Positions 37,024 through 46,292 of a stretch of 64,000 nt of DNA are shown here, in pieces. Made by a program: the position numbers and the translations under genes. The notes under the pieces are model-generated. The model ran no database searches. It was given only the letters and a program-made list of their open reading frames with translations, and had not been told where the DNA came from. Origin of the DNA: Fusobacterium_C necrophorum_A (GTDB lineage: Bacteria; Fusobacteriota; Fusobacteriia; Fusobacteriales; Fusobacteriaceae). Position 1 is the stretch's first letter. Each line of letters opens with the position of its first letter. The stretch covers positions 44,209 through 108,208 of the forward strand of contig NZ_SBAP01000004.1 in NCBI RefSeq assembly GCF_004134945.1, in the 5' to 3' direction.

Positions 37024-38937
37024 TTACTCTTGAAATCTTATTTTCGCTTCTTCTTTCACCATTGCTAAGAAAGCATTCAAATCCATGCTTTCCTGTGCCT
37101 GAGAACCGAATCTTCGAATATTGACTTCTTGCTTTTCAATTTCATTCTTTCCTATGATAACTTGCATAGGAATTTTGTATCTTCCATTGGCCTCTCGAAT
37201 CTTGTATCCGATACTTTCCGATCTGTCGTCCAATTCCGCTCGGATTCCTTGTTCCTTTAATTTTTCCACGACTTCTTTTGCATAAGAAACGCAGTCATCA
37301 TTGATAGTCAAAACCTTGATTTGTACCGGTGCCAACCACATAGGGAAAGCTCCCGCATAGTGTTCTATCAAAATTCCGATAAATCTTTCAATGGAACCGT
37401 AGATAACTCTATGAATCATAACCGGTCTATGTTTTTCTCCGTCTTCTCCGACATAAGTTACATCAAATCTTTCCGGAAGGTTAAAGTCCAATTGAATGGT
37501 TCCACATTGCCAAGTTCTTCCAATGGCATCCTTAATCTTGAAATCCAATTTCGGTCCGTAGAAAGCTCCATCTCCCTCATTGATTTTAAATTCTCTTCCC
37601 AAATGATGTAAAGCTCCTGCCAAAGCAGCCTCCGCTTTTTCCCAAATTTCATCCGTTCCGATTGATTTTTCCGGTCTGGTGGAAAGTTCAATGCTATATT
37701 GGAAGCCAAACAATTTGCTGTAGAATTTATCAATTAAATTCACAACACCGATAATTTCACTTTGAATTTGTTCCTCGGTCATAAAGATATGAGAATCATC
37801 TTGCGTAAAAGCTCTCACTCGGAATAATCCATGTAAAGCTCCTGAAAATTCATGTCTATGTACTTTTCCAAGCTCCGCCACTCTTGCCGGTAAATCTCGG
37901 TAAGAATGTTGTTGATATTTAAATGCTAAAACTCCACCGGGACAGTTCATCGGCTTGATCGCAAAATCCACATCATCAATGCTGGAAGTATACATATTTT
38001 CCCGGTAATTGAACCAGTGTCCTGAAATTTCCCACAATTCTCGATTTAACATGATAGGAGTGTCAATTTGTACATATCCCGCCTTTTCATGCTCCGCTCT
38101 CCACAAATCGATCAAAGTATTTCGCAATACCATTCCTTTCGGTAAGAAAAACGGAAATCCAGGTCCGTATTCACTCAAGAAAAACAATTCCAATTCTTTT
38201 CCCAATTTTCTGTGATCTCTTTTTTCCGCTTCTTCCATCAATTTTAAGAAGTCTTTTAAATCTTTTTCCGTTGCAAACGCATATCCGTAAATTCTTTGCA
38301 ACATCTTGTTTTTGGAATCTCCTCTCCAATAAGCTCCCGCCACGGATTTTAATTTGATTGCTTTGATATGTCCCGTAGACGGTACATGAGGTCCCCTACA
38401 AAGATCTACGAATTCTCCCTGTCGATAAAAAGATAATTGTTCTCCCTTCGCAATGTCTTTGATAATTTCTACCTTGTAATGTTCTCCTAATTTTTCAAAA
38501 TATTCAATGGCTTCTTCTCGGCTCATCATAAATCTTTCCACTTTGATGTCTTCTTTGGAAAGTCTTTTCATTTCTTCTTCAATCTTTAGTAAATCTTCTT
38601 CTGTAAACTGTTCTTTCGGATCAAAGTCATAGTAGAATCCGTTTTCAATTGACGGACCGATGGTTACTTTTGTTCCCGGAAACAATCGAATGACTGCTTG
38701 AGCCATTAAATGTGCTGCCGAGTGACGAATCACCTCCACCCCTTCTTCGCTTTCCGGCATAATAAATTCTACTTTTGCATCGTGATCCAAAATATAAGAC
38801 ATATCATATAATTCTCCGTCTATTTTGGCAGCAACTGCTTTTTTTGCTAAAGAATTACTGATACTCTTTGCTATCACAAACATATTACAAGCTTCTTGAA
38901 ACTCCTGAACGTTTCCGTCTAAAAATTCTATTTTCAT
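37024..38937 (-). CDS. thrS: Threonyl-tRNA synthetase
   Basis: A 637-residue class II synthetase with the full bacterial layout. It has an N-terminal TGS domain (LDGNVQEFQ), the editing domain with HSAAHLMAQAV and the later Cys/His pattern (LCRGPHVPSTG), and the catalytic core with motif 2 RVAELGKVHRHEFSGALHGL and motif 3 HRVIYGSIERFIGILIEHY. An anticodon-binding domain starts near VQIKVLTIND. No T-box leader is present. It lies 13 bases after the lptD-like gene, so the two are probably co-transcribed. Confidence 0.97.
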   Translation of the reverse strand: MKIEFLDGNVQEFQEACNMFVIAKSISNSLAKKAVAAKIDGELYDMSYILDHDAKVEFIMPESEEGVEVIRHSAAHLMAQAVIRLFPGTKVTIGPSIENGFYYDFDPKEQFTEEDLLKIEEEMKRLSKEDIKVERFMMSREEAIEYFEKLGEHYKVEIIKDIAKGEQLSFYRQGEFVDLCRGPHVPSTGHIKAIKLKSVAGAYWRGDSKNKMLQRIYGYAFATEKDLKDFLKLMEEAEKRDHRKLGKELELFFLSEYGPGFPFFLPKGMVLRNTLIDLWRAEHEKAGYVQIDTPIMLNRELWEISGHWFNYRENMYTSSIDDVDFAIKPMNCPGGVLAFKYQQHSYRDLPARVAELGKVHRHEFSGALHGLFRVRAFTQDDSHIFMTEEQIQSEIIGVVNLIDKFYSKLFGFQYSIELSTRPEKSIGTDEIWEKAEAALAGALHHLGREFKINEGDGAFYGPKLDFKIKDAIGRTWQCGTIQLDFNLPERFDVTYVGEDGEKHRPVMIHRVIYGSIERFIGILIEHYAGAFPMWLAPVQIKVLTINDDCVSYAKEVVEKLKEQGIRAELDDRSESIGYKIREANGRYKIPMQVIIGKNEIEKQEVNIRRFGSQAQESMDLNAFLAMVKEEAKIRFQE

Positions 38938-38950
38938 ATTTCATTTCCCC

Positions 38951-41900
38951 CTACTTTTGCATAATTGCTTTTGTTTTTAATGTATCATCTACAATATTTT
39001 CTACATGAACACTGTCCATAAATTGTGTTTTCGGTCTTACTTTATGAGAAGATTTGTTTGCTCCGATACCAAAAATAGCATTGTCCGGGAAAGTCAACAA
39101 GGTAAATTGTAAACCGACTCTCCATTCATAATCTCTCGCCGTCAAGCTATATTTTCTTTCATACAGCACGGACCATTCATAAAAATCAAATTCTTTTCCA
39201 ATTTCTACTCCAATTCCGTCCAAAGCCTTCTTATGTTTTCTATCTTCATTCACTTTATCCAATAAATTTTGATAGAATTTTGCATAGGTTTTTACTTTCC
39301 AACTTTCACTCGGTCGTCCTACTTTTCCATACAAACTGATTTGGTGTTCCCGATTTTTCTTCTTCCAGGAATATTTAGAATTGCTTTGTAACCAACCCGC
39401 ATTCTCCTCAAAAGTATATCCCAATCCATATCGGTGATATGTGTAGTAGACAGAGCCTTTTATTTTCTGTAAAGAATTTCCTAAATTATGAGTTTTTTCA
39501 TATCTCGCCTTATTTCTTTCCAAACTTGTATAAAAACGGAAATTGACTCTTCCATCTCCAAATAGAAAGGCATCCTCTCGAATCCCTGTTAAATGGAAAG
39601 GATCTTCAATACTTCTCCTATGTTCCAGTAAATTTTTTACTTTTTCAATCTCCTGACGTGATACTTCCTTTTCCGATCTCCCGCTTTCCAAAGAAGCGTA
39701 TCTGATATATTCCGCCTCTTGCATTCTGATGTCCCGATACTGATAAGAAAAGTTAATTTCATCACTATGACCGATATTTTTTCTACTTCCATCTAGTGTT
39801 ACTTTACTACTTCCTTCTTTATGGTGAGAATTTTCATAGTTGAAATAAACATGATGTTGAATATCTCCATTCTTATGGAAATTGAATCCATAAACCTGAT
39901 TATCAATATCCAATACTTTCGGATCGTGAAAATCATGAATTAAAATACGATCTTTTCCTGTCCGATAAGACAAGCCCAAAGTTTTATCCTCCCAACTATA
40001 AGAATATCGGAAACTATTCGCTTTAATATCTTCTTTCGCCATTTTTGGAAATTGAAAATCAACCTTTTGTCTTTCATATGCAAAAGAATGCGGTCCATAT
40101 TGAAAGCTTCCTCCATAATCTTCTTTTGATAAATCTCGATAATTTTGGAAGGTATTGACAGTTCGATTGGTATATCTGTCATCTTTCCCGTAGAAAAATC
40201 CTACTTTCTTATTCTCCGTCATTTCAAAATCTATTTTTTGCTTTACCATTTCCCCTTTCTTCTCGGAAGGATGAACTGGATTTTTATCCAACTGATATTC
40301 CCCGTAATATCGTGTATGAACGGCATTTGTATCCCAAGAAAGTGTATCTTTGATCTGATAGCTGTCTTTTTTAGTATACAAATTTTGTGCCTTATCCTCT
40401 TCCTTTCTACCATAATAACGATATTTTTGCATATATATATCCAAGTTATTTCTAACTTTGACATCCTCTTTTTCATAAAGATTCCATTCATGGTTGAATC
40501 CCAACCCGTATCGTAAAGAACTTCCGTCACTATGATGGTACTCGTCTTGACGCAAATCTCCTCGTAGTGCAATTTTTCCTAAAGAACCCAAAGAAATATT
40601 TTTCTTTTCCATATCAAAACCGTAAAAAGAAGATTCCGATTTTATTTTTGTAACATCATTCGCTTCTCCCTGAATCATTCCTTCTCTTGTCCAAATTTCT
40701 TCTTTTTGGTTTCCGGCAAATACATTTACATTCAGCTTATTTTCTTTGCCAAGATTAATATTTCCTTTCTTTTCTCTAGTCTTTGTATATAATTCATTTT
40801 GAAATCGATTATATTGCTGTAATCTGCCATATCCGATTTTTTCCGTATATATTTCCGGATTCATCGCAGTATTATCCGTAATAACAATTTTCTCATTTTT
40901 TACTAAATCCAATTTTTTTTCTTCCCGTTTCGTAGAAAAACTTGGTTTTATATGAAAATTCCGATAATTGTAGTCTCCTAACCAAAGGGTTCCGTTTTGT
41001 TGCTGATACAGAGAATACTCGGAAACAGCTACCGGAGTGTAGTCAATCGGAAGATTCAATAAATTATTTCGTTTCAAAGATTGAGCATCCGATTCTTTCT
41101 CCCAAAGTTGTAAATCCCTTAATTTATCCCCTCGAATTTCATCATATTGAAATCCTAAGTTATTTTTCTTATCCAAAGCAATAAAACCATAATCTTCTCC
41201 TCGAGAACGATTATGTTTTTGGGTATAGCCCGGAGTAATGTCATACAAATATTGATAATATCCCCCTAATTTATATGCGGTATTATCTTGATACAACGCC
41301 AATTTGGTATACAAAGCATTGTCCAATTTTTTTTCAAAAACATTGTCCTCAATGCTGTCATAGGTAGACAAGGTATACAGCCTTTTATTGCTCGTCAATT
41401 TTCCGGAAGCCTGAAAGCTGATATCTCGATTCTTTCCCATACCGTGCAAATCCGATTCCAAGGAATAATAGGATACTTTTTTATCAAAGCCCGGTCTTTT
41501 TAGATAAACCCCTGTTCCACGAATTCCTTGTGTATTATCAAACTCTTTATTTACCTCATATTTTGTAATCAAATCATCTAAAGAAGAAATACTGCTTGTT
41601 GTCGCACTGATTCCTGAAATATGGAAACTTCCATACTCTCCGTTATAATCATGTTTCGTTTCTACATGATATCTTTTATGCTTTTGTTCATATTCTATGA
41701 CATCGGTAGTATCTTTTTTCCCGTGTACTTTTGAATGTATCAATAAATCTGTCACATTGACCTGTGTCATTCCATATTTCTTGGTATCATACCAAGTCTC
41801 CCAACGCCCAATCAAAAGTCCCATATTATCTGCAAATTTTGGAGCAAACCCTCCTTTCAGTTTACTGGAACGGGTTCCGTATAAAAATCCCCAAGAAGTT

Positions 41901-42583
41901 TGCCAACCGAAATAATTTTTTTCATTCCAAGTTGGAAATAAGGGAACTTTTGAATTTTTTCGAATATTCAAACGAAACCATGGAAATGCAATCGGGGACA
42001 CTTTCTTTTTGCCAAGATATAAATTACTGTCATAAATCGTTAATTGCTTGTCCGGTTCTATCAGCATTTGATTGGAAAAAATATGATATCCCACTTCTTT
42101 CGGATTGTGAACATGGTTGATAATTTTAAAATCTGTCGTCAACCAGGCTTTCTCTATTTGTAAGGCTCCCTTTTGATAAACAATATGATCACTTCCAAAA
42201 TAAACTCGATCATTTGGTGCCTCTGCTCCCGTCACAGGTGCTACTTCCAAATATCCGAAGTTTTTATAAAAATGAGCTTCTTCTCCTGTCGTTGTTGCCT
42301 CTCCTTCTTGAGATTCTATCTTTATTTTTCCGGTTTCATTGTCTATTTGTGCAATCATTCCATCTCGATAATAAGCTTTTCCTGCTTCGGTATCACGTTG
42401 CATTGTATGAACCTTGGTTTTAATATTCGATTGCTTTAATACAATTCCTTTTTCGGAAGTAACCGTATTTGTATTTAAATCAATATCAACTTCTTCTGCC
42501 CGTCCCTCTATTTCTTGGGTATAGGTAGCAGCATTGATACTTAGTAGTAAAAATAAAGCTAACAGGATTCGCTTATCTTTCAT
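38951..42583 (-). CDS. lptD: LptD-like LPS-assembly outer-membrane protein (OstA domain plus large barrel)
   Basis: A 1210-residue outer-membrane protein with a signal peptide (MKDKRILLALFLLLSINAATYT). Residues about 25-170 form an OstA/LptA-like beta-jellyroll (VDIDLNTNTVTSEKGIVLKQ). The LptD plug-barrel junction follows (SPIAFPWFRLNIRKNSKVPLFP, then YFGWQTSWGF). The rest is alternating aromatic beta-strand sequence. It is larger than proteobacterial LptD (about 780), and I see no paired cysteines for the LptD disulphide. It should insert LPS into the outer leaflet. A -10 candidate TATAAT (42625-42620) lies upstream. Confidence 0.83.
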   Translation of the reverse strand: MKDKRILLALFLLLSINAATYTQEIEGRAEEVDIDLNTNTVTSEKGIVLKQSNIKTKVHTMQRDTEAGKAYYRDGMIAQIDNETGKIKIESQEGEATTTGEEAHFYKNFGYLEVAPVTGAEAPNDRVYFGSDHIVYQKGALQIEKAWLTTDFKIINHVHNPKEVGYHIFSNQMLIEPDKQLTIYDSNLYLGKKKVSPIAFPWFRLNIRKNSKVPLFPTWNEKNYFGWQTSWGFLYGTRSSKLKGGFAPKFADNMGLLIGRWETWYDTKKYGMTQVNVTDLLIHSKVHGKKDTTDVIEYEQKHKRYHVETKHDYNGEYGSFHISGISATTSSISSLDDLITKYEVNKEFDNTQGIRGTGVYLKRPGFDKKVSYYSLESDLHGMGKNRDISFQASGKLTSNKRLYTLSTYDSIEDNVFEKKLDNALYTKLALYQDNTAYKLGGYYQYLYDITPGYTQKHNRSRGEDYGFIALDKKNNLGFQYDEIRGDKLRDLQLWEKESDAQSLKRNNLLNLPIDYTPVAVSEYSLYQQQNGTLWLGDYNYRNFHIKPSFSTKREEKKLDLVKNEKIVITDNTAMNPEIYTEKIGYGRLQQYNRFQNELYTKTREKKGNINLGKENKLNVNVFAGNQKEEIWTREGMIQGEANDVTKIKSESSFYGFDMEKKNISLGSLGKIALRGDLRQDEYHHSDGSSLRYGLGFNHEWNLYEKEDVKVRNNLDIYMQKYRYYGRKEEDKAQNLYTKKDSYQIKDTLSWDTNAVHTRYYGEYQLDKNPVHPSEKKGEMVKQKIDFEMTENKKVGFFYGKDDRYTNRTVNTFQNYRDLSKEDYGGSFQYGPHSFAYERQKVDFQFPKMAKEDIKANSFRYSYSWEDKTLGLSYRTGKDRILIHDFHDPKVLDIDNQVYGFNFHKNGDIQHHVYFNYENSHHKEGSSKVTLDGSRKNIGHSDEINFSYQYRDIRMQEAEYIRYASLESGRSEKEVSRQEIEKVKNLLEHRRSIEDPFHLTGIREDAFLFGDGRVNFRFYTSLERNKARYEKTHNLGNSLQKIKGSVYYTYHRYGLGYTFEENAGWLQSNSKYSWKKKNREHQISLYGKVGRPSESWKVKTYAKFYQNLLDKVNEDRKHKKALDGIGVEIGKEFDFYEWSVLYERKYSLTARDYEWRVGLQFTLLTFPDNAIFGIGANKSSHKVRPKTQFMDSVHVENIVDDTLKTKAIMQK

Positions 42584-42647
42584 GATTTCCTACCTCTCTT
42601 AATTTTTTATTCTTTTTCCATTATATCATACAACTGTATGAAAATAA

Positions 42648-42669
42648 AAGGACATTTTTCAATGTCCTT
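42648..42669 (-). terminator. Terminator of the thioredoxin gene
   Basis: AAGGACATT and AATGTCCTT make a perfect 9-bp stem with a 4-base loop, followed on the minus strand by TTATTTT. It sits just downstream of the thioredoxin stop and upstream of the lptD promoter. Confidence 0.85.
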
Positions 42670-42677
42670 CCCAAGTC

Positions 42678-42998
42678 CTAAGATAAAATTTTCTTTCTGA
42701 TTTCTTCTTTCATCATTAACTTATCTAATTTCTTTACCTGTTCTATCAGTTTGCCATGAGAATATAGTAAAACATTCGGGATTGTTTCTATTCGAAATCG
42801 TTGCATCAATTTTGGGTTTCTATCCACATTTACTAAACAAATGGTCAAATCTTCTTCCTGTGCTAATTCTTCCAATATATGATTTACAAATTTACAAGGG
42901 CCGCACCACTCAGCCCAAAAGTTAATCAACAGTCTTTCACTGTTTCGTAACAAATCTTCTGAAAATGAACTTTCATTTAAATGAATCACTCCGCTCAA
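42678..42998 (-). CDS. Thioredoxin-family protein
   Basis: A 106-residue protein with the active site WAEWCGPCKF and the cis-Pro in TIPNVLLY. Both are normal for thioredoxin. No ATG fits the expected start. The best start is TTG at 42998, seven bases after GGAGG; a longer frame upstream would contain the ribosome site and overlap the promoter. It is monocistronic with its own promoter and terminator. Confidence 0.88.
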   Translation of the reverse strand: MSGVIHLNESSFSEDLLRNSERLLINFWAEWCGPCKFVNHILEELAQEEDLTICLVNVDRNPKLMQRFRIETIPNVLLYSHGKLIEQVKKLDKLMMKEEIRKKILS

Positions 42999-43028
42999 CG
43001 CCCTTCCTCCTTTGTATCTTTCTACTCC

Positions 43029-43056
43029 ATTGTACAATATATTAAGGAAGTTTCAA
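43029..43056 (-). promoter_or_regulatory. Promoter of the thioredoxin gene
   Basis: The minus strand has TTGAAA (43056-43051), a 16-base spacer and TACAAT (43034-43029), ending 30 bases before the TTG start. Its position confirms that the gene begins downstream of the more distal in-frame ATG. Confidence 0.65.
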
Positions 43057-43100
43057 GTTTTTTTCATTTTCTCATTTATTTTTTATAAATTCGTTCTATT

Positions 43101-43769
43101 TTAAACTCTTTCTTTCGACTTTTCAGCTTGTGATTTACATACATACATCGGTTCTAAGGTATATAAGTTGTCTCCTTCTCGAGATATCGCCTGTTTTGCA
43201 AAATAGATCGCCCTTGTGACAGAATGTTCTTCCGAAACAATGACTGCTTTCTCTCCATACCTTTCTAAAATCAGATTTTGATATGCCAAAGCTCCGTCTC
43301 CGATAAAATAATTGATTGCCTCTCCTTTATATTCTTCCAAAACATCTTTTAGCTTCCCATCTTTTGCTTCACATAGAACCGTTCCCCCATCAAATACCTG
43401 ATAATAAACTCTTTCCTTTCTGGCATCCAACAGAGAAAAAATTCTGCCCCTTCCTTGAATCGAGCCTGCCAAAGCCTCCAAACCTGAAATTCCTACGATG
43501 GAAATGTTCTTCCCAATCGCCAAGCCTTTTGCAATCGCCATTCCCACCCGAATTCCTGTAAAAGAACCCGGTCCGATTCCTACCGCAATTCTTTCCACAT
43601 CTTCTACTGTCTTTTCCGCAAAAGAAAACAATCGGTCTATCATAGGTAAAATGATATGGGAATGATTCTTAGAGACAGTAACATTTATTTCTCCCAACAC
43701 TCCCTTCTCACTATCATATAAAGCCACACTGCACAACTTCGTTGAAGTATCAATTCCCAAAATTAACAT
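43101..43769 (-). CDS. tsaB: tRNA threonylcarbamoyladenosine synthesis protein TsaB
   Basis: A 222-residue ASKHA-fold protein. The N-terminal LILGIDTSTKLCSVALYD and IAVGIGPGSFTGIRVGMAIAKGLA are signatures of TsaB. It forms the scaffold with TsaD and TsaE for t6A37 modification of ANN-decoding tRNAs. It overlaps tsaE by 20 bases, so the two t6A genes are coupled; tsaD and tsaC are not in the window. Confidence 0.94.
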   Translation of the reverse strand: MLILGIDTSTKLCSVALYDSEKGVLGEINVTVSKNHSHIILPMIDRLFSFAEKTVEDVERIAVGIGPGSFTGIRVGMAIAKGLAIGKNISIVGISGLEALAGSIQGRGRIFSLLDARKERVYYQVFDGGTVLCEAKDGKLKDVLEEYKGEAINYFIGDGALAYQNLILERYGEKAVIVSEEHSVTRAIYFAKQAISREGDNLYTLEPMYVCKSQAEKSKERV

Positions 43770-44217
43770 AATCGAATAACTCCTTCTCCTTCGCTTTATT
43801 TCCTACATAATGAAGTTCCACTTCTCTTTCCTCTTCTTTTTCCGTATATTTCAGTTCTAATCGAATATATTCCTCCGGAAGTTCGCTTTCCACGATATTT
43901 GCCCATTCCATTAGGATAATACCCTTTTCCCGTAAATAATCTTCATACCCGACTTCATACAATTCTTCCGCTTCTGTCAGACGGTACACATCAAAATGAT
44001 ACAAAGGCAATCGTCCGCTTTGATAATCCAATACATAGTTAAATGTTGGACTTTTCAAATTTTCTTTGATTCCCAATGCCTTTGCAAAACGCTGTGTAAA
44101 ATATGTTTTTCCCGTTCCCAACTCTCCTATCAAAGCAATAAAAGTATTTTCTTTTGCATACTGTGCCAAGTCATCCGCCAGCAAATCCACCTCTTGAAAC
44201 TTTAGTCGTTTTCTCAT
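43750..44217 (-). CDS. tsaE: tRNA t6A synthesis ATPase TsaE
   Basis: A 155-residue P-loop protein with Walker A IGELGTGKTYFTQRF, then SPTFNYVLDYQ, LYHFDVYRL and the late LMEWANIVE motif, typical of TsaE/YjeE. It provides ATP hydrolysis to the TsaBD complex. It is coupled to tsaB downstream and overlaps the adenylyltransferase gene by four bases upstream. Confidence 0.94.
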   Translation of the reverse strand: MRKRLKFQEVDLLADDLAQYAKENTFIALIGELGTGKTYFTQRFAKALGIKENLKSPTFNYVLDYQSGRLPLYHFDVYRLTEAEELYEVGYEDYLREKGIILMEWANIVESELPEEYIRLELKYTEKEEEREVELHYVGNKAKEKELFDYVNFGN

Positions 44218-44690
44218 TCACATCCCTCATTTTTTTGTATCTTTCTTACAATATTGGTCGTGGATTTTCCTTCCACAAAATGCAATATTCGAACTTCTCC
44301 TCCGTGTTTTTCGACTATTCCGGTCTCCGGAAGTTCTTCCTTGGTATAGTCTCCTCCTTTGACATGAATGGACGGTTTTAATTCTTCCAACAATTCCATA
44401 GGAGTGTCTTCTTCAAATAAGACTGCATAATCAACTGCTGCAAGTCCGCACAATAATTCGGCTCTATCTTCTTCTGAATTGACAGGTCTATCTTTTCCCT
44501 TCAGTCTCTTCACGGAAAGATCGGAATTTACTCCCACAATGAGAATATCTCCCTGTCGTTTTGCTTCTTGTAAATATCGTAAATGCCCTACATGTAAAAT
44601 ATCAAAACAACCATTCGTAAATACCACAACTTTTCCCTGCATTTTTGCTTCTTCTACTATAATTCTCGCTACTTGTCTATTTAAAATCAT
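44214..44690 (-). CDS. rfaE2: D-glycero-beta-D-manno-heptose 1-phosphate adenylyltransferase (RfaE domain II)
   Basis: A 158-residue nucleotidyltransferase from the ATG at 44690 (MILNRQVARIIVEE), which forms an ATGA junction with the Nudix gene stop. Motifs are FTNGCFDILHVGHLRYL (HxGH), GVNSDLSVKRLKG and the late GKSTTNIV (TTxIV). It matches the stand-alone C-terminal half of HldE that makes ADP-heptose for LPS core. No kinase domain (RfaE1) is fused, so that step must be encoded elsewhere. Confidence 0.9.
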   Translation of the reverse strand: MILNRQVARIIVEEAKMQGKVVVFTNGCFDILHVGHLRYLQEAKRQGDILIVGVNSDLSVKRLKGKDRPVNSEEDRAELLCGLAAVDYAVLFEEDTPMELLEELKPSIHVKGGDYTKEELPETGIVEKHGGEVRILHFVEGKSTTNIVRKIQKNEGCE

Positions 44691-45328
44691 CTCTTTCCCT
44701 TCCTTTTTCCAAGAATCCATGCCAATAAAATTTCTGCAGTAATCCCCCAAATGACTTCTCCTTCATAAAAATAGAAATATAAATTTCTTTCATAATAAGG
44801 CCATGTATCCCAATAACGACTCGGTAAGCCATAAGCTCGTACATCAAATTTCGGAATATTTTTCAATTCTGCAATTTCACGTACAGGCTCTGTCGTTTCC
44901 AAATAGGATAAGGGTAAAAAAATTAAATACTCCACTTCTTCCTTATTATATCGCAATTCTTCTCTTTTTTCTATTGTCAACTTACAAAGATGTACATCCA
45001 GTAATAAATCAAAAATTCCGACTAAAGTCCCCGCATAGCCAATATATTCTATCTTTTCTTTTGAAATTCCAAGTTCTTCCGAAGTTTCTCGAATGGCTGT
45101 CATTTTAAAGTCAACATCTCGAAGATCTCGTTTCCCGCCCGGTAAAGAAATTTCTCCTCCCTGTCGTATTCCATTGGCTCTTTTTTCTAAAACAATATAT
45201 TGTTCTCCTTCTTCTTCATACAAACAAATCATAACTGCCGCACATTTATATTTTCCGGCATGAAGCACATGTTGTATCTGCACGATTGTCCTCCCGAATT
45301 TTACTGATTGGAAACCATTCATATGCAT
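44687..45328 (-). CDS. Nudix hydrolase of the CoA pyrophosphatase type
   Basis: A 213-residue hydrolase with a Nudix box in LPGGKRDLRDVDFKMTAIRETSEELGI. The REtsEELG core is intact, and the spacing before it resembles NUDT7/YeaB-like coenzyme A diphosphatases. A preceding GGEISLPGG motif fits. It starts at 45328 (MHMNGF; Met3 is equally possible) and is coupled to the heptose adenylyltransferase gene. The substrate is inferred. Confidence 0.83.
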   Translation of the reverse strand: MHMNGFQSVKFGRTIVQIQHVLHAGKYKCAAVMICLYEEEGEQYIVLEKRANGIRQGGEISLPGGKRDLRDVDFKMTAIRETSEELGISKEKIEYIGYAGTLVGIFDLLLDVHLCKLTIEKREELRYNKEEVEYLIFLPLSYLETTEPVREIAELKNIPKFDVRAYGLPSRYWDTWPYYERNLYFYFYEGEVIWGITAEILLAWILGKRKGKR

Positions 45329-45491
45329 TAAAAACTACTTTTTCAATGTCTGTTTTCTATCATTATTTTCTAACTTATTTTTATATTATATCATAATATC
45401 ATAAAAAATCTATTCTTATCAACACAGTTTAAGATACAAACTCTTGTTCGCGAATCTGAAATGCTAAAAAACCTTCTTTATTCAATTATAG

Positions 45492-45539
45492 AAAAAGGGA
45501 CTTCAGAGATTTTATTTCTAAAATCTCTAAAATCCCTTT
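45492..45539 (-). terminator. Terminator of the outer-membrane barrel gene
   Basis: A two-part inverted repeat (AGAGATTTTA/TAAAATCTCT plus an outer AAAGGGA/TCCCTTT pairing) is followed on the minus strand by TTTTTCT. It ends the barrel gene and possibly the whole two-partner secretion locus. The surrounding 45329-45608 region otherwise shows nothing recognisable. Confidence 0.75.
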
Positions 45540-45608
45540 GAAAATTTGATATTCCGGTCTTTATCAAGGTTACTTGAGAAAGAACCCCTGCTTCAATCCT
45601 TTTTTTAA

Positions 45609-46232
45609 CTAGAAGTTAAATTTATATCCTACAGAGAATCGGACTGCAGCATTATTGTATTTTTGGTTTTCTACTAACGTATAATCGGTTCCTTTGACGG
45701 ATACTTTAGCACCGGTAACATTGTAAGACAGTTCTGTCACGAAATTTCCATATTCCATTCCTATTCCTACTCCCGCATACAATCCATTTTTTACTTTAGG
45801 TTTCGTATCTTCATATACTTTATTTCTAGCATGATTAAAGGAATATCCTAAATCTGCTTTTACATAAGGTTTTATTTCCCCTTCCATTATAAAATTGTAT
45901 TTTGCAGTCGCATACAAAGGAATCGAATCATATCTTACCGTTTTCCACTTATCGATGTACTGCTCATTAAGTGTTCTTTCTATATTCTTTCCATTTGCTC
46001 TTCGAATATATCCAATCCCTGCTCCCAACTCGACATTAGGAGTTACATCCGTAGTTGCTTCTAAGAATATTCCCAATCCTCTTCCGTGATTTTTTTCAAA
46101 TAGGCTTCCACTTCCTCTATCTATTCTGGAAAATCTTGTGTAAAAATCCCCGCCTACTTTTCCATAGATATGATTTTCAGCTGCCGCCGTTATTGATGTA
46201 ATTGCCATCAAAGCTAATACTAATCTTTTCAT
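45609..46232 (-). CDS. Small outer-membrane beta-barrel protein (OmpX/opacity-like)
   Basis: A 207-residue porin-like protein with a signal peptide (MKRLVLALMAITSITAAA) and alternating beta-strand sequence (VGGDFYTRFSRI, VELGAGIGYIRRA, KPYVKADLGYSFNHA, YAGVGIGMEYGNFVTELSYN). It ends RFSVGYKFNF with the terminal aromatic residue used by the BAM machinery. About eight strands are expected. It has its own promoter 60 bases downstream of the giant exoprotein gene. The opacity-like barrel family is clear; adhesion or support of the exoprotein is only a possibility from position. Confidence 0.83.
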   Translation of the reverse strand: MKRLVLALMAITSITAAAENHIYGKVGGDFYTRFSRIDRGSGSLFEKNHGRGLGIFLEATTDVTPNVELGAGIGYIRRANGKNIERTLNEQYIDKWKTVRYDSIPLYATAKYNFIMEGEIKPYVKADLGYSFNHARNKVYEDTKPKVKNGLYAGVGIGMEYGNFVTELSYNVTGAKVSVKGTDYTLVENQKYNNAAVRFSVGYKFNF

Positions 46233-46254
46233 AGTTTACCTCCTTTTGTTTTCG

Positions 46255-46283
46255 ATTATACCATATTTTAGTCTGTTTGAAAA
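46255..46283 (-). promoter_or_regulatory. Promoter of the barrel gene
   Basis: Minus strand TTTTCA (46283-46278), a 17-base spacer and a perfect TATAAT (46260-46255), followed by AAAGGAGG before the start. Confidence 0.65.
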
Positions 46284-46292
46284 TAAACATTC

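Noticed and set aside
38938..38950. T-box leader controlling thrS
   Set aside because: Only 13 bases separate thrS from the lptD-like gene, so there is no room for a leader.
45329..45608. tRNA or small RNA gene in the 280-base gap
   Set aside because: No cloverleaf or conserved tRNA boxes can be found. Only the terminator is supported.
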